Source of the DNA: Subsaxibacter sp. CAU 1640
GTDB taxonomy: Bacteria; Bacteroidota; Bacteroidia; Flavobacteriales; Flavobacteriaceae
Assembly: GCF_023156585.1 (NCBI RefSeq)
Contig: NZ_JALNMI010000006.1
Coordinates: 62,001-126,000, forward strand
Length of the DNA stretch: 64,000 nt
Reading direction: 5' to 3'
Under the pieces are notes generated by a model, which was not told the origin of the DNA, ran no database searches, and saw only the letters and a list, made by a program, of their open reading frames with translations. Each line of letters begins with the position of its first letter. Within the stretch, counting starts at the first letter, position 1. Shown here one piece after another: positions 1 through 7,794 of the stretch. The position numbers and the translations under genes are program-made.

Positions 1-2
1 GT

Positions 3-515
3 GTCATCACTTTTTTGTATGCCATCCCATTTTTTCCGAAGCGATTTTTTATGGACAAGCAAAAAAATCTTCGTAGTATTGGTGGTTTGAAAGTTTATGT
101 GATCGGATTGGTTTGGTCTGGAGTTACGGTGTTGCTTCCTCTTTTGAATGGTAATTTTCAGTTTAATGATGATGTGTGGCTGACCGCATTTCAGCGTTTT
201 ATTTTTGTGATAGTTTTAATGCTACCTTTTGAAATACGCGATTTGAAATATGACAGCCTAAAACTATCTACGATTCCTCAAACCATCGGTGTCAAAAAGA
301 CAAAGACCATAGGTGTTTTGTTGACTATGGTATTCTTTTTCATTGAATTTTTTAAAGATGAATTAAATTCCAACGAAATTTTGATGTCTTTGATGATTAC
401 GGTTTTATTGATGATGTTCGTGATATTTTCGAAGAAGGAGCGAAGTGATTACTATAGCTCTTTTTGGGTAGAAGGAGTGCCGATACTCTGGCTAGGATTG
501 CATTTCATTTTTTAA
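3..515 (+). CDS. UbiA-like membrane protein, 5' end outside window
   Basis: The frame is open to the left edge of the window, so the true start lies upstream; only about the last 170 residues are visible. They hold four or more hydrophobic segments and the motif EIRDLKYD, which looks like the second Asp-rich motif of UbiA-type prenyltransferases. Flavobacteria commonly carry a membrane protein of this type annotated as UbiA-like, but whether it transfers prenyl groups is not known to me. Its 3' end overlaps the tail of the convergent small gene at 492-770 by 24 bases. Confidence 0.6.
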   Translation, partial: VITFLYAIPFFPKRFFMDKQKNLRSIGGLKVYVIGLVWSGVTVLLPLLNGNFQFNDDVWLTAFQRFIFVIVLMLPFEIRDLKYDSLKLSTIPQTIGVKKTKTIGVLLTMVFFFIEFFKDELNSNEILMSLMITVLLMMFVIFSKKERSDYYSSFWVEGVPILWLGLHFIF

Positions 516-770
516 ATGCTCATTGAAACGTTCAACAAGCACTTCACGCTCTGACTTGTGGAGGCATTCTACTCTTGAAGTTTTGATGGTAGTCGTAAGT
601 TGATTATTTTTCTTAACATAACTCTTTGTCATATTACACCAAATAAGTCGCAGATTCAGTTTGAGCATTTCCCAAAATGATGCTTCGCCATATTGTTTTT
701 TATCACAAATATGAAATGCCTCTTCGCAAGAAATAAACAAAAGACTTTTTCGTTTCGATATCTCTTCCAT
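492..770 (-). CDS. Small possible zinc-binding anti-sigma protein
   Basis: This 92-residue soluble protein follows the ECF sigma gene after 21 bases on the same strand, the usual place for an anti-sigma factor. Near its N-terminus it has a Cys/His cluster (SCEEAFHICDK) and a further Cys at 'IWCNMTKSY', which could form a small zinc-binding fold like that of ZAS-type anti-sigma factors. No membrane segment is visible, so it would act in the cytoplasm. Similar short proteins sit behind ECF sigma genes in other flavobacteria, sometimes under misleading names. The function is inferred mainly from position. Confidence 0.6.
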   Translation of the reverse strand: MEEISKRKSLLFISCEEAFHICDKKQYGEASFWEMLKLNLRLIWCNMTKSYVKKNNQLTTTIKTSRVECLHKSEREVLVERFNEHLKNEMQS

Positions 771-791
771 TTTGAAAGAATTAATTGTTAG

Positions 792-1343
792 TTAGAGCCA
801 TTTTTTTTCAAGACATTCGGCCAATTGTGTCCTGGCACGATGCAAGATAACCCATAGGTTAGACGCAGTGATGCCCAATTCATTACAAATGGTTTCTGTT
901 TCATAGCCCAAAATGGTCTTCATTTTAAAAACGGTGGCCTCTTTTTCGGAAAGCTTATCCATACAATTATAGATGGCATCTCCAAGTTCTGAATTCTCAA
1001 TTGTTTCTTCAGCATTCAATTGACCGTCATCTTCCGCACGTTCTTCGAGCCAATCACCTTCTTGGTCATCATTCACATAGGTCATTCGCACTTCGGCTTT
1101 GCCTTTGTTCGAATTGATTTTTCGGTAATAATCAATGATTTTACGTTTAAGGATAGAGATCAACCAGGTGCGTTCGTTGGCTTCACCTTTAAAATTTTTC
1201 ATAGACTTCAATCCAGCAACAAACGTGTCCTGTATTAAATCCTTGGCAATCTCTCTATCATTTACACGAGTGATGGTGTAATTAAAAAGATAATCGGAAT
1301 ACAGGTCTATCCAGTTATTGGGATTGAGCTGATGGTTTGACAT
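792..1343 (-). CDS. ECF-type RNA polymerase sigma factor
   Basis: This is a 183-residue sigma-70 family protein of ECF size. The sigma-2 region lies at about residues 14-80 (REIAKDLIQDTFVAGLKS, then ERTWLISILKRKIIDYYRK), and sigma-4 at about 125-182 with the helix-turn-helix around GYETETICNELGITASN. An acidic linker rich in Asp and Glu joins them. The next gene downstream is a small Cys/His-rich protein that could be its anti-sigma partner. A TATTTTTG box 20 bases upstream of the start may be its -7 element. The regulon cannot be read from this window. Confidence 0.93.
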   Translation of the reverse strand: MSNHQLNPNNWIDLYSDYLFNYTITRVNDREIAKDLIQDTFVAGLKSMKNFKGEANERTWLISILKRKIIDYYRKINSNKGKAEVRMTYVNDDQEGDWLEERAEDDGQLNAEETIENSELGDAIYNCMDKLSEKEATVFKMKTILGYETETICNELGITASNLWVILHRARTQLAECLEKKWL

Positions 1344-1363
1344 TTAGGTATCGCAATTTTTAT

Positions 1364-1371
1364 CAAAAATA
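1364..1371 (-). promoter_or_regulatory. Candidate -7 box of the ECF sigma gene
   Basis: Read on the minus strand the sequence is TATTTTTG, matching the Bacteroidota -7 consensus TAnnTTTG, 20 bases before the sigma factor start. No good TTTG -33 box is seen at the usual distance, so this is a partial promoter match. Confidence 0.4.
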
Positions 1372-1433
1372 GGATAAAAAAGTGAATGTTTTTAATCGAA
1401 TGAAAAATCGTTTTGCCGCATTAAAGAGTATTG

Positions 1434-2318
1434 TTATTGATTTGCTTTTTTAGCAGTTATGATATAGTATCCAAAGCTTTTCATATGCAAACCAGATACT
1501 AATGCATAGAATGAACCTTTTAAGTTGTGCAGACTTTCACGTTTTAGCGAACCTTTGCCAAATAAACTCTTCAGCATAAAACCAAGGATGGCAAAAGGCA
1601 CGTGAAGTACGGATGGTGCCACTCTAAACGAAGCGTCTTCGACTTTGATTTCTGAAAAACCTTCTGCTTTGAGTTTAGCGACCATTTTATCAATAGTTTC
1701 CAGTTTTGAAAGACTCCAATGGTCACAAAGTTTTTTATAGGAAAGATGGCTTCCATAGCAAAGCTCTTCTTCCTCCTTCTTTAAAAAGGCATCTGCAATA
1801 ACCAGTTTGCCATTTGGTTTTAGTATCCGATAGGCTTCTTTTAAAGATTCACTGCTATGTCCTGAATGGCAAAAGCTCTCGATGGCCACAGCTGCATCAA
1901 ACGTGTTGGATTGAAAAGAGGTGTGGTTGTAGTTTTCTTTTAGAATCGTTCCTTTTTGATTTTTTAAAAGTTGGTTTCCTTTGGTCACTTGAAAATCAGA
2001 TAAAGTCACACCGAAAGCTGAAAGATTCGAATGTTTTTTAAGGGCGTATCGCATCGTGCCACCCATTCCGCAACCTAGATCGGCTAGGAGGGAGTGGTTG
2101 TTTGAAATACCTAAACGGTTAATCACTTGATTGTTCATTTCATTCAGCATTGCATCTCTTTTGAAAACGCAGGTTTTAAATGGGATGAAATAACCAAAAT
2201 GCATATTAAAATCTTGGCTCCAGAATTGATAGTCTTCGGTTGCTTCATTATAGAAGTCAACCATTTCTATTTGTTTCGACTTTGAAAGGTCTTTTATGTT
2301 GATGGCTGCTGTTTTCAT
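1434..2318 (-). CDS. SAM-dependent class I methyltransferase
   Basis: The start is taken at the ATG giving MKTAAINIKD. A longer frame begins further upstream with a hydrophobic stretch, but it lies inside the preceding gene. The 294-residue protein has the Rossmann motif I DLGCGMG at residues 80-86, the acidic motif II region (FGVTLSDFQ) and a post-I 'ILKPNGKLVIADAF' segment. The pattern resembles gamma-tocopherol or sterol-type small-molecule methyltransferases; the substrate is unknown. It is the last gene of a run with two membrane proteins (gap 4 bases), downstream of a GbsR operator, so it may modify a lipid or isoprenoid. Confidence 0.85.
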   Translation of the reverse strand: MKTAAINIKDLSKSKQIEMVDFYNEATEDYQFWSQDFNMHFGYFIPFKTCVFKRDAMLNEMNNQVINRLGISNNHSLLADLGCGMGGTMRYALKKHSNLSAFGVTLSDFQVTKGNQLLKNQKGTILKENYNHTSFQSNTFDAAVAIESFCHSGHSSESLKEAYRILKPNGKLVIADAFLKKEEEELCYGSHLSYKKLCDHWSLSKLETIDKMVAKLKAEGFSEIKVEDASFRVAPSVLHVPFAILGFMLKSLFGKGSLKRESLHNLKGSFYALVSGLHMKSFGYYIITAKKANQ

Positions 2319-2322
2319 TGTT

Positions 2323-2754
2323 TTAGTGATTAAAGACGTTAGTAATGAATAGAAGAGAATAAACGACGGCAAATAGAACAAACAAGGCATTCATTCCATA
2401 ATTTCCGATTTTGAACAATTTTCTCTTCGGAATCTCGTACATTGGGTAGTAGGCTATTTGTGTAGCAACTTTTCCAACCCAATAAGCGGCAATCAAACCT
2501 GTGATAGCGATGGCGAGGTTAGTGGCATTTTTTAAATCATTTGGAATCAAAATGGCAATCAAACCAAATGAAAAGTTGAGTCCTTGAATGTATCGACCAT
2601 AAGTTTTGGCAATTTCTTGATTCAAAGGTTTTAATTGTTTCACATCATTATACCAATCAAAAACTTGATGCCGAATATATGGATAAATCAGTGCTGTGAA
2701 GATTTGCCCACATCCTCCAAGAACGATAAGCCAATTTGGAATTTGAATGTTCAT
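2323..2754 (-). CDS. Four-helix membrane protein of unknown function
   Basis: This 143-residue protein has about four hydrophobic segments (near residues 8-26, 58-74, 80-98 and 122-140) separated by short charged loops with Lys and Tyr. I do not recognise the family. Its start codon overlaps the stop codon of the upstream membrane-protein gene in an ATGA arrangement, which suggests translational coupling, and the methyltransferase follows after 4 bases. All three are probably one transcript controlled by the GbsR-type operator at 3104-3131. Confidence 0.75.
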   Translation of the reverse strand: MNIQIPNWLIVLGGCGQIFTALIYPYIRHQVFDWYNDVKQLKPLNQEIAKTYGRYIQGLNFSFGLIAILIPNDLKNATNLAIAITGLIAAYWVGKVATQIAYYPMYEIPKRKLFKIGNYGMNALFVLFAVVYSLLFITNVFNH

Positions 2755-3092
2755 AATAGTTGCTTTTTAATATTTTCAATGATTTTGGTAAAATAGACGG
2801 CTAGACCCATCGGAATTATAGCCAAGCCTATGAAAAAAGATATAAAGTAGTCGCTTAATTTTCCCCAATCAATAAAAAAGCCTAAGGCATATAAAAGGGT
2901 GAGAAACCAGTATATTTTTAGATTCTTTTGTGATTTGTGATTGATTTTTTTCCAGTATAATACTATTATCAATGAGCATAATATTTGAAAACTACCCAGA
3001 ATTATTTCGGCCATAAAACCAAGATAAATTGTTGCAAATAAAATGAACGTAGTTATCAGCAATATTCTATTAATTGAAATCAGTATATTCAT
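2751..3092 (-). CDS. Small membrane protein, first gene of GbsR-linked operon
   Basis: This 113-residue protein has four predicted membrane helices and a basic stretch in the middle (WKKINHKSQKNLK). I see no catalytic motif and do not recognise the family. It heads the operon with 2323-2754 (ATGA overlap) and the methyltransferase. A 28-base inverted-repeat operator begins only 11 bases upstream of its start codon, so binding there would block transcription of all three genes. Confidence 0.7.
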   Translation of the reverse strand: MNILISINRILLITTFILFATIYLGFMAEIILGSFQILCSLIIVLYWKKINHKSQKNLKIYWFLTLLYALGFFIDWGKLSDYFISFFIGLAIIPMGLAVYFTKIIENIKKQLL

Positions 3093-3103
3093 TTCTATAA
3101 TAT

Positions 3104-3131
3104 TAAACTTTCAGAAAATATTGAAAGTATT
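3104..3131 (-). promoter_or_regulatory. Operator copy 2 (GbsR-type site) before membrane-protein operon
   Basis: The inverted repeat TAAACTTTCA - 8 bases - TGAAAGTATT matches the site in front of the regulator gene (3671-3698) at 24 of 28 positions. It lies immediately upstream of the operon at 3092-1434. A shared site strongly suggests control by the adjacent GbsR/MarR-like protein. Confidence 0.65.
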
Positions 3132-3143
3132 ATTTAAAAATTT

Positions 3144-3647
3144 TTACTTTAATAGTTTTACCAATGATTTGGTAATCCAATTTTGTTTTTGATTGACCAA
3201 AGTATTTAGCATCGCATCAGCCGATTCTGTCAATTCGTGCAATGCCTGTGTTTGTTTGATCAATTCCTTCGTCTTTTCTGTGCCATCGTCCTTAATGGAT
3301 GAAACTTCCTGCAATACTTTTACAACAGGCTGAATTTCCCTTCGACTGCGCTCTTTTGCTACAATACGTGCCAACTCCTGAACATCTTTTTGTGTGGTGA
3401 AGAACTCCTTTCGCTCACCAGGCACCAACTCTTTACTTACAATGCCCCAATCCATCAATTGGCGCAAATTCATACTTGTATTGCCGCGAGAAATCTGAAG
3501 CTCTTCCATAATATCTTCCATGGACAAAGCTTTAGGAGATATAAAAAGCAATGCCTGTATCTGCGCCATAGCTTTGTTGATTCCCCATAGCGAACCAAGA
3601 CTTCCCCAAGTATTGATGAATTTTTCTTTTGCTTCTTGATATTCCAT
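3144..3647 (-). CDS. GbsR/MarR family transcriptional regulator
   Basis: This 167-residue winged-helix protein resembles GbsR-type regulators: an N-terminal 'FINTWGSLGSLWGINKAMAQ' helix, then the DNA-binding helices 'SMEDIMEELQISRGNTSMNL' and a wing around 'VPGERKEFF', followed by a helical C-terminus. Such proteins are dimers that bind inverted repeats. A perfect 11-base inverted repeat lies 23 bases upstream of its own start, and a near copy sits before the neighbouring operon. I infer autoregulation together with repression of the two membrane proteins and the methyltransferase. The inducer is unknown; GbsR itself senses choline. Confidence 0.88.
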   Translation of the reverse strand: MEYQEAKEKFINTWGSLGSLWGINKAMAQIQALLFISPKALSMEDIMEELQISRGNTSMNLRQLMDWGIVSKELVPGERKEFFTTQKDVQELARIVAKERSRREIQPVVKVLQEVSSIKDDGTEKTKELIKQTQALHELTESADAMLNTLVNQKQNWITKSLVKLLK

Positions 3648-3670
3648 AGAACAAATGTATAAATAAATTT

Positions 3671-3698
3671 TAAACTTTCAAAAATTATTGAAAGTTTA
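3671..3698 (-). promoter_or_regulatory. Operator copy 1 (perfect inverted repeat) before gbsR-like gene
   Basis: TAAACTTTCAA, six spacer bases, then TTGAAAGTTTA form a perfect 11-base inverted repeat 23 bases upstream of the regulator start. It is the likely autoregulatory binding site. Confidence 0.7.
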
Positions 3699-3704
3699 AT
3701 TGAA

Positions 3705-3735
3705 TAAAAAAGGCTGAAGTTGTAGTTCAGCCTTT
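3705..3735 (-). terminator. Rho-independent terminator of the M3 peptidase gene
   Basis: A perfect 10-base stem (AAAGGCTGAA at 3709-3718, TTCAGCCTTT at 3726-3735) with a 7-base loop is followed on the minus strand by a T run. It sits just after the stop codon of the M3 peptidase gene. Confidence 0.85.
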
Positions 3736-3744
3736 ATCAATATT

Positions 3745-5778
3745 TTATTTTTCTATTAGACCTGCTCGTTTTAACAAGGCATCAGGTCTTGGCTCTTTAC
3801 CTCTAAAGCGCTTATAAAGCACCATTGGGTCTTCGATGCCTCCTTTTGAAAGCACATTGTCCTTAAACTTGGTCGCAACTTCTTGATCAAAAATACCTTT
3901 TTCCTGAAAAAACTCAAAAGCATCCGCATCCAAGACTTCCGCCCATTTGTAGCTGTAATATCCTGAAGAATAACCACCTTGAAAAATATGTGAGAAAGAA
4001 GTACTCATACAATTTTCAGCAACATCCGCAAATAATTGTGTGCCTTCAAACGCCTTCAGTTCGTGTGATTTGACATCTACAACATCAGTTGGGTCAATAC
4101 CGTGCCACGCCATATCCAAAAACCCGAAGCTCAATTGTCTCAACGTTTGCATTCCTTCGTGGAAGGCTGCGGAATCTTTTATTTTCTGAACTAAATCCAT
4201 CGGAATCACTTCACCTGTCTGGTAATGCTTCGCAAATAATTCCAACACTTCTTTCTCGTAACACCAATTTTCCAATACTTGGCTTGGTAATTCTACAAAA
4301 TCCCAAAATACGCTCGTTCCAGAAAGACTAGGGTAGTTGGTATTCGCTAACATACCGTGGAGTGCGTGGCCAAACTCGTGAAAAAGTGTGGTCACCTCGT
4401 TAAAGGTTAAAAGGGAGGGTTTGCTTTTGGTTGGTTTTGTAAAGTTGCACACGATAGAAATATGCGGACGTTCATTCTCACCATTTTTCACAAACTGTGG
4501 CTTGTAAGACGTCATCCAGGCACCATTGCGTTTGCCAGGTCTTGGGAAAAAGTCGGCATAAAAAATCGAAACCAACTGACCCTTTTCATCCGTCACTTTA
4601 TAAGTCAACACTTCTTCGTGATATTTGTCAATAGTTGTAATTTCTTCAAAATGTAAACCATATAACTTTTGAGCAATCGTAAACGCACCATCAATGACGT
4701 TTTCCAGCTTGAAGTAGGGTTTGAGCTTTTCATCATCCAAATCAAATAACTTTTGCTTTAATTTTTCAGCATAGTAAGCGGAATCCCATTTCTCCAATTG
4801 ATTGATACCATCAGCATCATTGGCAAATTCTTGTAGCTCGACGAACTCTTTCGTAGCGGCAGGTTTTGCTTTCTGAAGTAATTCATCTAAAAATGATTCA
4901 ACTTTTTGAGGTGTTTTCGCCATACGTTCTTCAAGTACAAAGTGCGCGTGCGTTTGATAACCTAACAATTGTGCGCGTTCAAATCGAAGTTTTGCAATTT
5001 GAAGCACATTGTTTTGATTGTCTAATTTATCACCTTTAAACGCCTTTTTTCCTGCTGCAATCGATAGTTTTTTACGCCACTCACGATTATCGGCGTATGT
5101 CATAAATGGAATGTAGCTTGGATAATCCAACGTAAACATCCAGCCATCCTTGTTCTTGCTTTCGGCAAGCTGTTTTGCTGCCTCCACTGTGCCTTCTGGC
5201 AAACCTGACAGGTCGTCTTCATTGGTGATTAACATTTCGAAATTATTCGTTTCTGCCAGGACATTTTCGCCGAACTTCAGTTTCAACTGACTCAACTCTT
5301 TATCAATTTCGCGGAGACGTTTCTTTTTTACTTCGGATAAATTTGCGCCATTTCTTGAAAAACCTTTGTATTTCTTGTCAAGAAGGGTTTGCTGTTCAAC
5401 CGTCAAATCCAACGAATCTTTTTGGTCATAAACCGTTTTGACGCGTTTGAATAATTCTTCATTCAAAGTAATGTCATTGCTGAATTCTGATAACAATGGT
5501 GACACTTCTTGAGCTATTTGTTGCAGCGTATCATTAGTTTCAGCTGAATTCAGATTGAAAAAAATACTGGAGATTCGGTCCAATTGCTGTCCTGAAAATT
5601 CCAAAGCTTCTATGGTATTTTCAAAAGTTGGCTTCTCTGAAGAATTTGTAATGGCATCTATTTCATTTTTAGCTTCTTCAATGGCACTTTTAAACGCAGG
5701 CATAAAATGGTCATTTTTTATCTTTGAAAAAGGTGCGGTATTATAAGTTGTTGAAAATGGAGTATTTAAAATATTCAT
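3745..5778 (-). CDS. M3 family zinc oligopeptidase (Dcp/oligopeptidase A-like)
   Basis: This 677-residue protein matches the length of peptidyl-dipeptidase Dcp or oligopeptidase A. The zinc motif HEFGH lies at residues 467-471, with the downstream 'ELPSQVLENWCYE' segment supplying the third metal ligand Glu, and the conserved 'FQGGYSSGYYSYKWAEVLDADAF' region near the C-terminus. No signal peptide is seen, so it probably degrades short peptides in the cytoplasm. The gene stands alone with its own terminator. A perfect 8-base inverted repeat (5810-5829) lies upstream and could be an operator. Confidence 0.93.
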   Translation of the reverse strand: MNILNTPFSTTYNTAPFSKIKNDHFMPAFKSAIEEAKNEIDAITNSSEKPTFENTIEALEFSGQQLDRISSIFFNLNSAETNDTLQQIAQEVSPLLSEFSNDITLNEELFKRVKTVYDQKDSLDLTVEQQTLLDKKYKGFSRNGANLSEVKKKRLREIDKELSQLKLKFGENVLAETNNFEMLITNEDDLSGLPEGTVEAAKQLAESKNKDGWMFTLDYPSYIPFMTYADNREWRKKLSIAAGKKAFKGDKLDNQNNVLQIAKLRFERAQLLGYQTHAHFVLEERMAKTPQKVESFLDELLQKAKPAATKEFVELQEFANDADGINQLEKWDSAYYAEKLKQKLFDLDDEKLKPYFKLENVIDGAFTIAQKLYGLHFEEITTIDKYHEEVLTYKVTDEKGQLVSIFYADFFPRPGKRNGAWMTSYKPQFVKNGENERPHISIVCNFTKPTKSKPSLLTFNEVTTLFHEFGHALHGMLANTNYPSLSGTSVFWDFVELPSQVLENWCYEKEVLELFAKHYQTGEVIPMDLVQKIKDSAAFHEGMQTLRQLSFGFLDMAWHGIDPTDVVDVKSHELKAFEGTQLFADVAENCMSTSFSHIFQGGYSSGYYSYKWAEVLDADAFEFFQEKGIFDQEVATKFKDNVLSKGGIEDPMVLYKRFRGKEPRPDALLKRAGLIEK

Positions 5779-5809
5779 TTGTTTTGTAAGAATTTTAATT
5801 GTCCGGATG

Positions 5810-5829
5810 TTAAACTTTGTTAAGTTTAA
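5810..5829. repeat. 8-base inverted repeat upstream of M3 peptidase
   Basis: TTAAACTT - TGTT - AAGTTTAA is a perfect inverted repeat 32 bases before the M3 peptidase start codon. It may be a binding site for a regulator. In this AT-rich context chance is possible. Confidence 0.35.
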
Positions 5830-5881
5830 AACATTGTTCTAAATTAATTTCGATTTTTTTTAAATCATTAAAATATATTTC

Positions 5882-5977
5882 TATTTTTGCCACAGTTATA
5901 TAGGAACATTTGTAATGTTATTCATATATAATTGATTAATAGCGGTGAAAACCTCGGCCAAAAGCCGAGGTTTTTTT
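5882..5977 (+). ncRNA. Candidate small RNA between M3 peptidase and purE
   Basis: A TATTTTTG box at 5882-5889 fits the Bacteroidota -7 element on the plus strand. About 6 bases on, a transcript would begin; it contains a small hairpin (AACATT-TGT-AATGTT, 5905-5919) and ends in a strong terminator hairpin. The longer T run (seven T, 5971-5977) is on the plus strand, although both flanking genes are on the minus strand. No ORF is present. The -33 box is not clear. This is an inference and was not compared with Rfam. Confidence 0.4.
5948..5977 (+). terminator. Strong terminator hairpin, better in plus direction
   Basis: An 11-base stem (AAAACCTCGGC at 5948-5958, GCCGAGGTTTT at 5964-5974) encloses the loop CAAAA and is followed by T's to 5977. 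On the minus strand only four T follow, so it can also end the purE transcript but works best for a plus-strand RNA. Confidence 0.8.
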
Positions 5978-6455
5978 ATAAGTTTTTTGAAGATTCAATC
6001 ACTTTTTCTTTCAGCGATTCTTTATAAGCAATGACTTTATTTCGAACCACTTCATCAGAACTTCCAACGATTTGTGCTGCCAAAATCCCCGCATTCTTTG
6101 CGCCATTTAATGCCACAGTCGCCACAGGAACGCCTCCAGGCATCTGAAGTATTGATAAAACAGAATCCCAACCATCGATACTGTTACTGCTTTTTACGGG
6201 TACACCTATGACTGGTAACGGAGAAAGCGATGCCACCATTCCTGGCAGATGGGCTGCGCCGCCTGCACCAGCAATAATCACAGAAATGCCTCTAGTATGA
6301 GCGTGTTTCCCATAATCAAAAAGTTTTTCTGGCGTACGATGTGCAGATACAATATCTACTTCGGTGTCAATACCAAATTCCTTTAAAATGTCAATGGCTT
6401 CCTGCATAATCGGTAGGTCGCTCCTGCTTCCCATAATGATTCCTATTTTGCTCAT
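5976..6455 (-). CDS. purE: N5-carboxyaminoimidazole ribonucleotide mutase
   Basis: PurE converts N5-CAIR to CAIR in de novo purine synthesis. The 159-residue protein shows the class I PurE signature: 'GIIMGSRSDLPIM' at the N-terminus, 'SAHRTPEKLFDY' and 'IIAGAGGAAHLPGMVA', which form the nucleotide site. The length is normal for the family. It follows purK by 22 bases on the same strand, and the two enzymes act in sequence, so they form a short operon that ends at the hairpin at 5948-5977. Confidence 0.97.
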   Translation of the reverse strand: MSKIGIIMGSRSDLPIMQEAIDILKEFGIDTEVDIVSAHRTPEKLFDYGKHAHTRGISVIIAGAGGAAHLPGMVASLSPLPVIGVPVKSSNSIDGWDSVLSILQMPGGVPVATVALNGAKNAGILAAQIVGSSDEVVRNKVIAYKESLKEKVIESSKNL

Positions 6456-6477
6456 AAAATCACAATTCTATAATTGA

Positions 6478-7632
6478 TTATTCACTTATCACTTTAATAC
6501 TGTTCTTCACATCTTCCGCAATAGACCTTGCCATATTCAAATCTTCATTTACAATAGTAACGTGGCCCATTTTTCTGAATGGACGTGTCTGCTTTTTTCC
6601 ATAAATATGAGGTGTTACGCCTTCCATTTGCATAATGTAAGCAATATTTTCATACACCACATTGCCTGTATATCCTTCGGCACCAACCAAATTCACCATT
6701 ACGCCAGCCACTTTATTATCCGTCTTTCCCAATGGTAAATCCAAGATGCATCTCAAATGTTGTTCAAACTGTGAGGTAAAACTCGACTCAATGGTATGGT
6801 GACCAGAATTATGAGGTCTGGGCGCAACTTCGTTCACTAAAATATAATCATCTTCGGTTTGAAACATTTCAACAGCCAGCAACCCAACGTGATTAAATGC
6901 TTTGGATACTTTCATTGCAGTTTCCTGCGCTTTTAAAGCCACCTTGGTGGGAATTCTCGCAGGACAAATCACATACTCAACCTGATTTGCTTCGGGGTGA
7001 AATTCCATCTCCACCACAGGAAACGTTTTTACTTCACCGCTTGTATTGCGACTTACGATGACTGCCAATTCATTTTTGAACGGCACCATTGTTTCTGCAA
7101 TGCATTCGCCATCCTTTAAGTCTTTTAAATCGTCTTTGCTCCGTACAATTTTTACGCCATTGCCATCATAGCCAAATTGTGCAGCTTTCCAAACAAATGG
7201 CAATTGTATTCCGCCATTGTCAATGGCATCTTCAATTTCTGAAACATAAGCAAAACGCACAAAATCAGCAGTTGGAATGCTGTTGTCTACGTAAAACAAC
7301 TTTTGTGTGGCTTTATTTTGAATGGTGCGTAAGGTCTTGGATGCTGGATAGATTTTTTTGCCTTCTTTTTCCAAGGTTTCGAGAGCGTCCACATTCACAT
7401 TCTCGATTTCTATGGTCAGCACATCCACTTTCCTTCCGAAATCAATAACAGTTTGGTAATCCATTAAATCTCCTTGGAAAAATTCATTGCAGGCAATCTT
7501 GCAAGGCGCATCAGCACTCGGATCCAAAACACAGGTGTAAATGTCAAATTTTCGGGTGTCATTGAGCAGCATTTTCCCCAATTGTCCACCACCTAAAATA
7601 CCGAGTTTGAAATCTGAAGAAAAATAATTCAT
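6478..7632 (-). CDS. purK: N5-carboxyaminoimidazole ribonucleotide synthase
   Basis: PurK is an ATP-grasp enzyme that makes N5-CAIR from AIR, ATP and bicarbonate. The 384-residue protein begins with the Rossmann-like 'LGILGGGQLGKMLL' and has ATP-grasp segments 'FVWKAAQFGYDGNGV', 'LAVIVSRN' and 'VNEVAPRPHNSGHHTIE'. It is first in the purK-purE operon. The gene diverges from the hpt-adk fusion with 162 bases between the starts, so de novo synthesis and salvage of purines share one regulatory region. Confidence 0.97.
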   Translation of the reverse strand: MNYFSSDFKLGILGGGQLGKMLLNDTRKFDIYTCVLDPSADAPCKIACNEFFQGDLMDYQTVIDFGRKVDVLTIEIENVNVDALETLEKEGKKIYPASKTLRTIQNKATQKLFYVDNSIPTADFVRFAYVSEIEDAIDNGGIQLPFVWKAAQFGYDGNGVKIVRSKDDLKDLKDGECIAETMVPFKNELAVIVSRNTSGEVKTFPVVEMEFHPEANQVEYVICPARIPTKVALKAQETAMKVSKAFNHVGLLAVEMFQTEDDYILVNEVAPRPHNSGHHTIESSFTSQFEQHLRCILDLPLGKTDNKVAGVMVNLVGAEGYTGNVVYENIAYIMQMEGVTPHIYGKKQTRPFRKMGHVTIVNEDLNMARSIAEDVKNSIKVISE

Positions 7633-7704
7633 GATGTATTGCTACTAAAGCGAAAGATTTTTTGTTTAAAAGATAGTTGAGAAAAGGTTTGACCTTTAAT
7701 CCTA

Positions 7705-7712
7705 CAAAAATA
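7705..7712 (-). promoter_or_regulatory. Candidate -7 box of purK-purE
   Basis: On the minus strand this reads TATTTTTG, fitting TAnnTTTG, about 72 bases upstream of the purK start. A CAAA (TTTG on minus) occurs at 7738-7741, but with 25 bases spacing, longer than usual. Confidence 0.35.
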
Positions 7713-7723
7713 CATTTAAACTG

Positions 7724-7765
7724 TGAAAATCGTAAATCAAAAATCGTAAATCGTGAATCAAAATC
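7724..7765. repeat. Degenerate AAATCGTAAATC repeats between purK and hpt-adk
   Basis: Short near-repeats of 'AATCGTAAATC' and 'ATCGTGAATC' fill the middle of the divergent promoter region. They resemble the other short-period degenerate repeats found between genes in this window. Confidence 0.5.
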
Positions 7766-7766
7766 T

Positions 7767-7774
7767 TATCTTTG
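7767..7774 (+). promoter_or_regulatory. -7 box of hpt-adk
   Basis: TATCTTTG is a full match to the Bacteroidota -7 consensus TAnnTTTG. It lies 20 bases before the TTG start codon of the fusion gene. No clear -33 TTTG is seen. Confidence 0.55.
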
Positions 7775-7794
7775 TTGTTTAAAAGCTATTTTTC

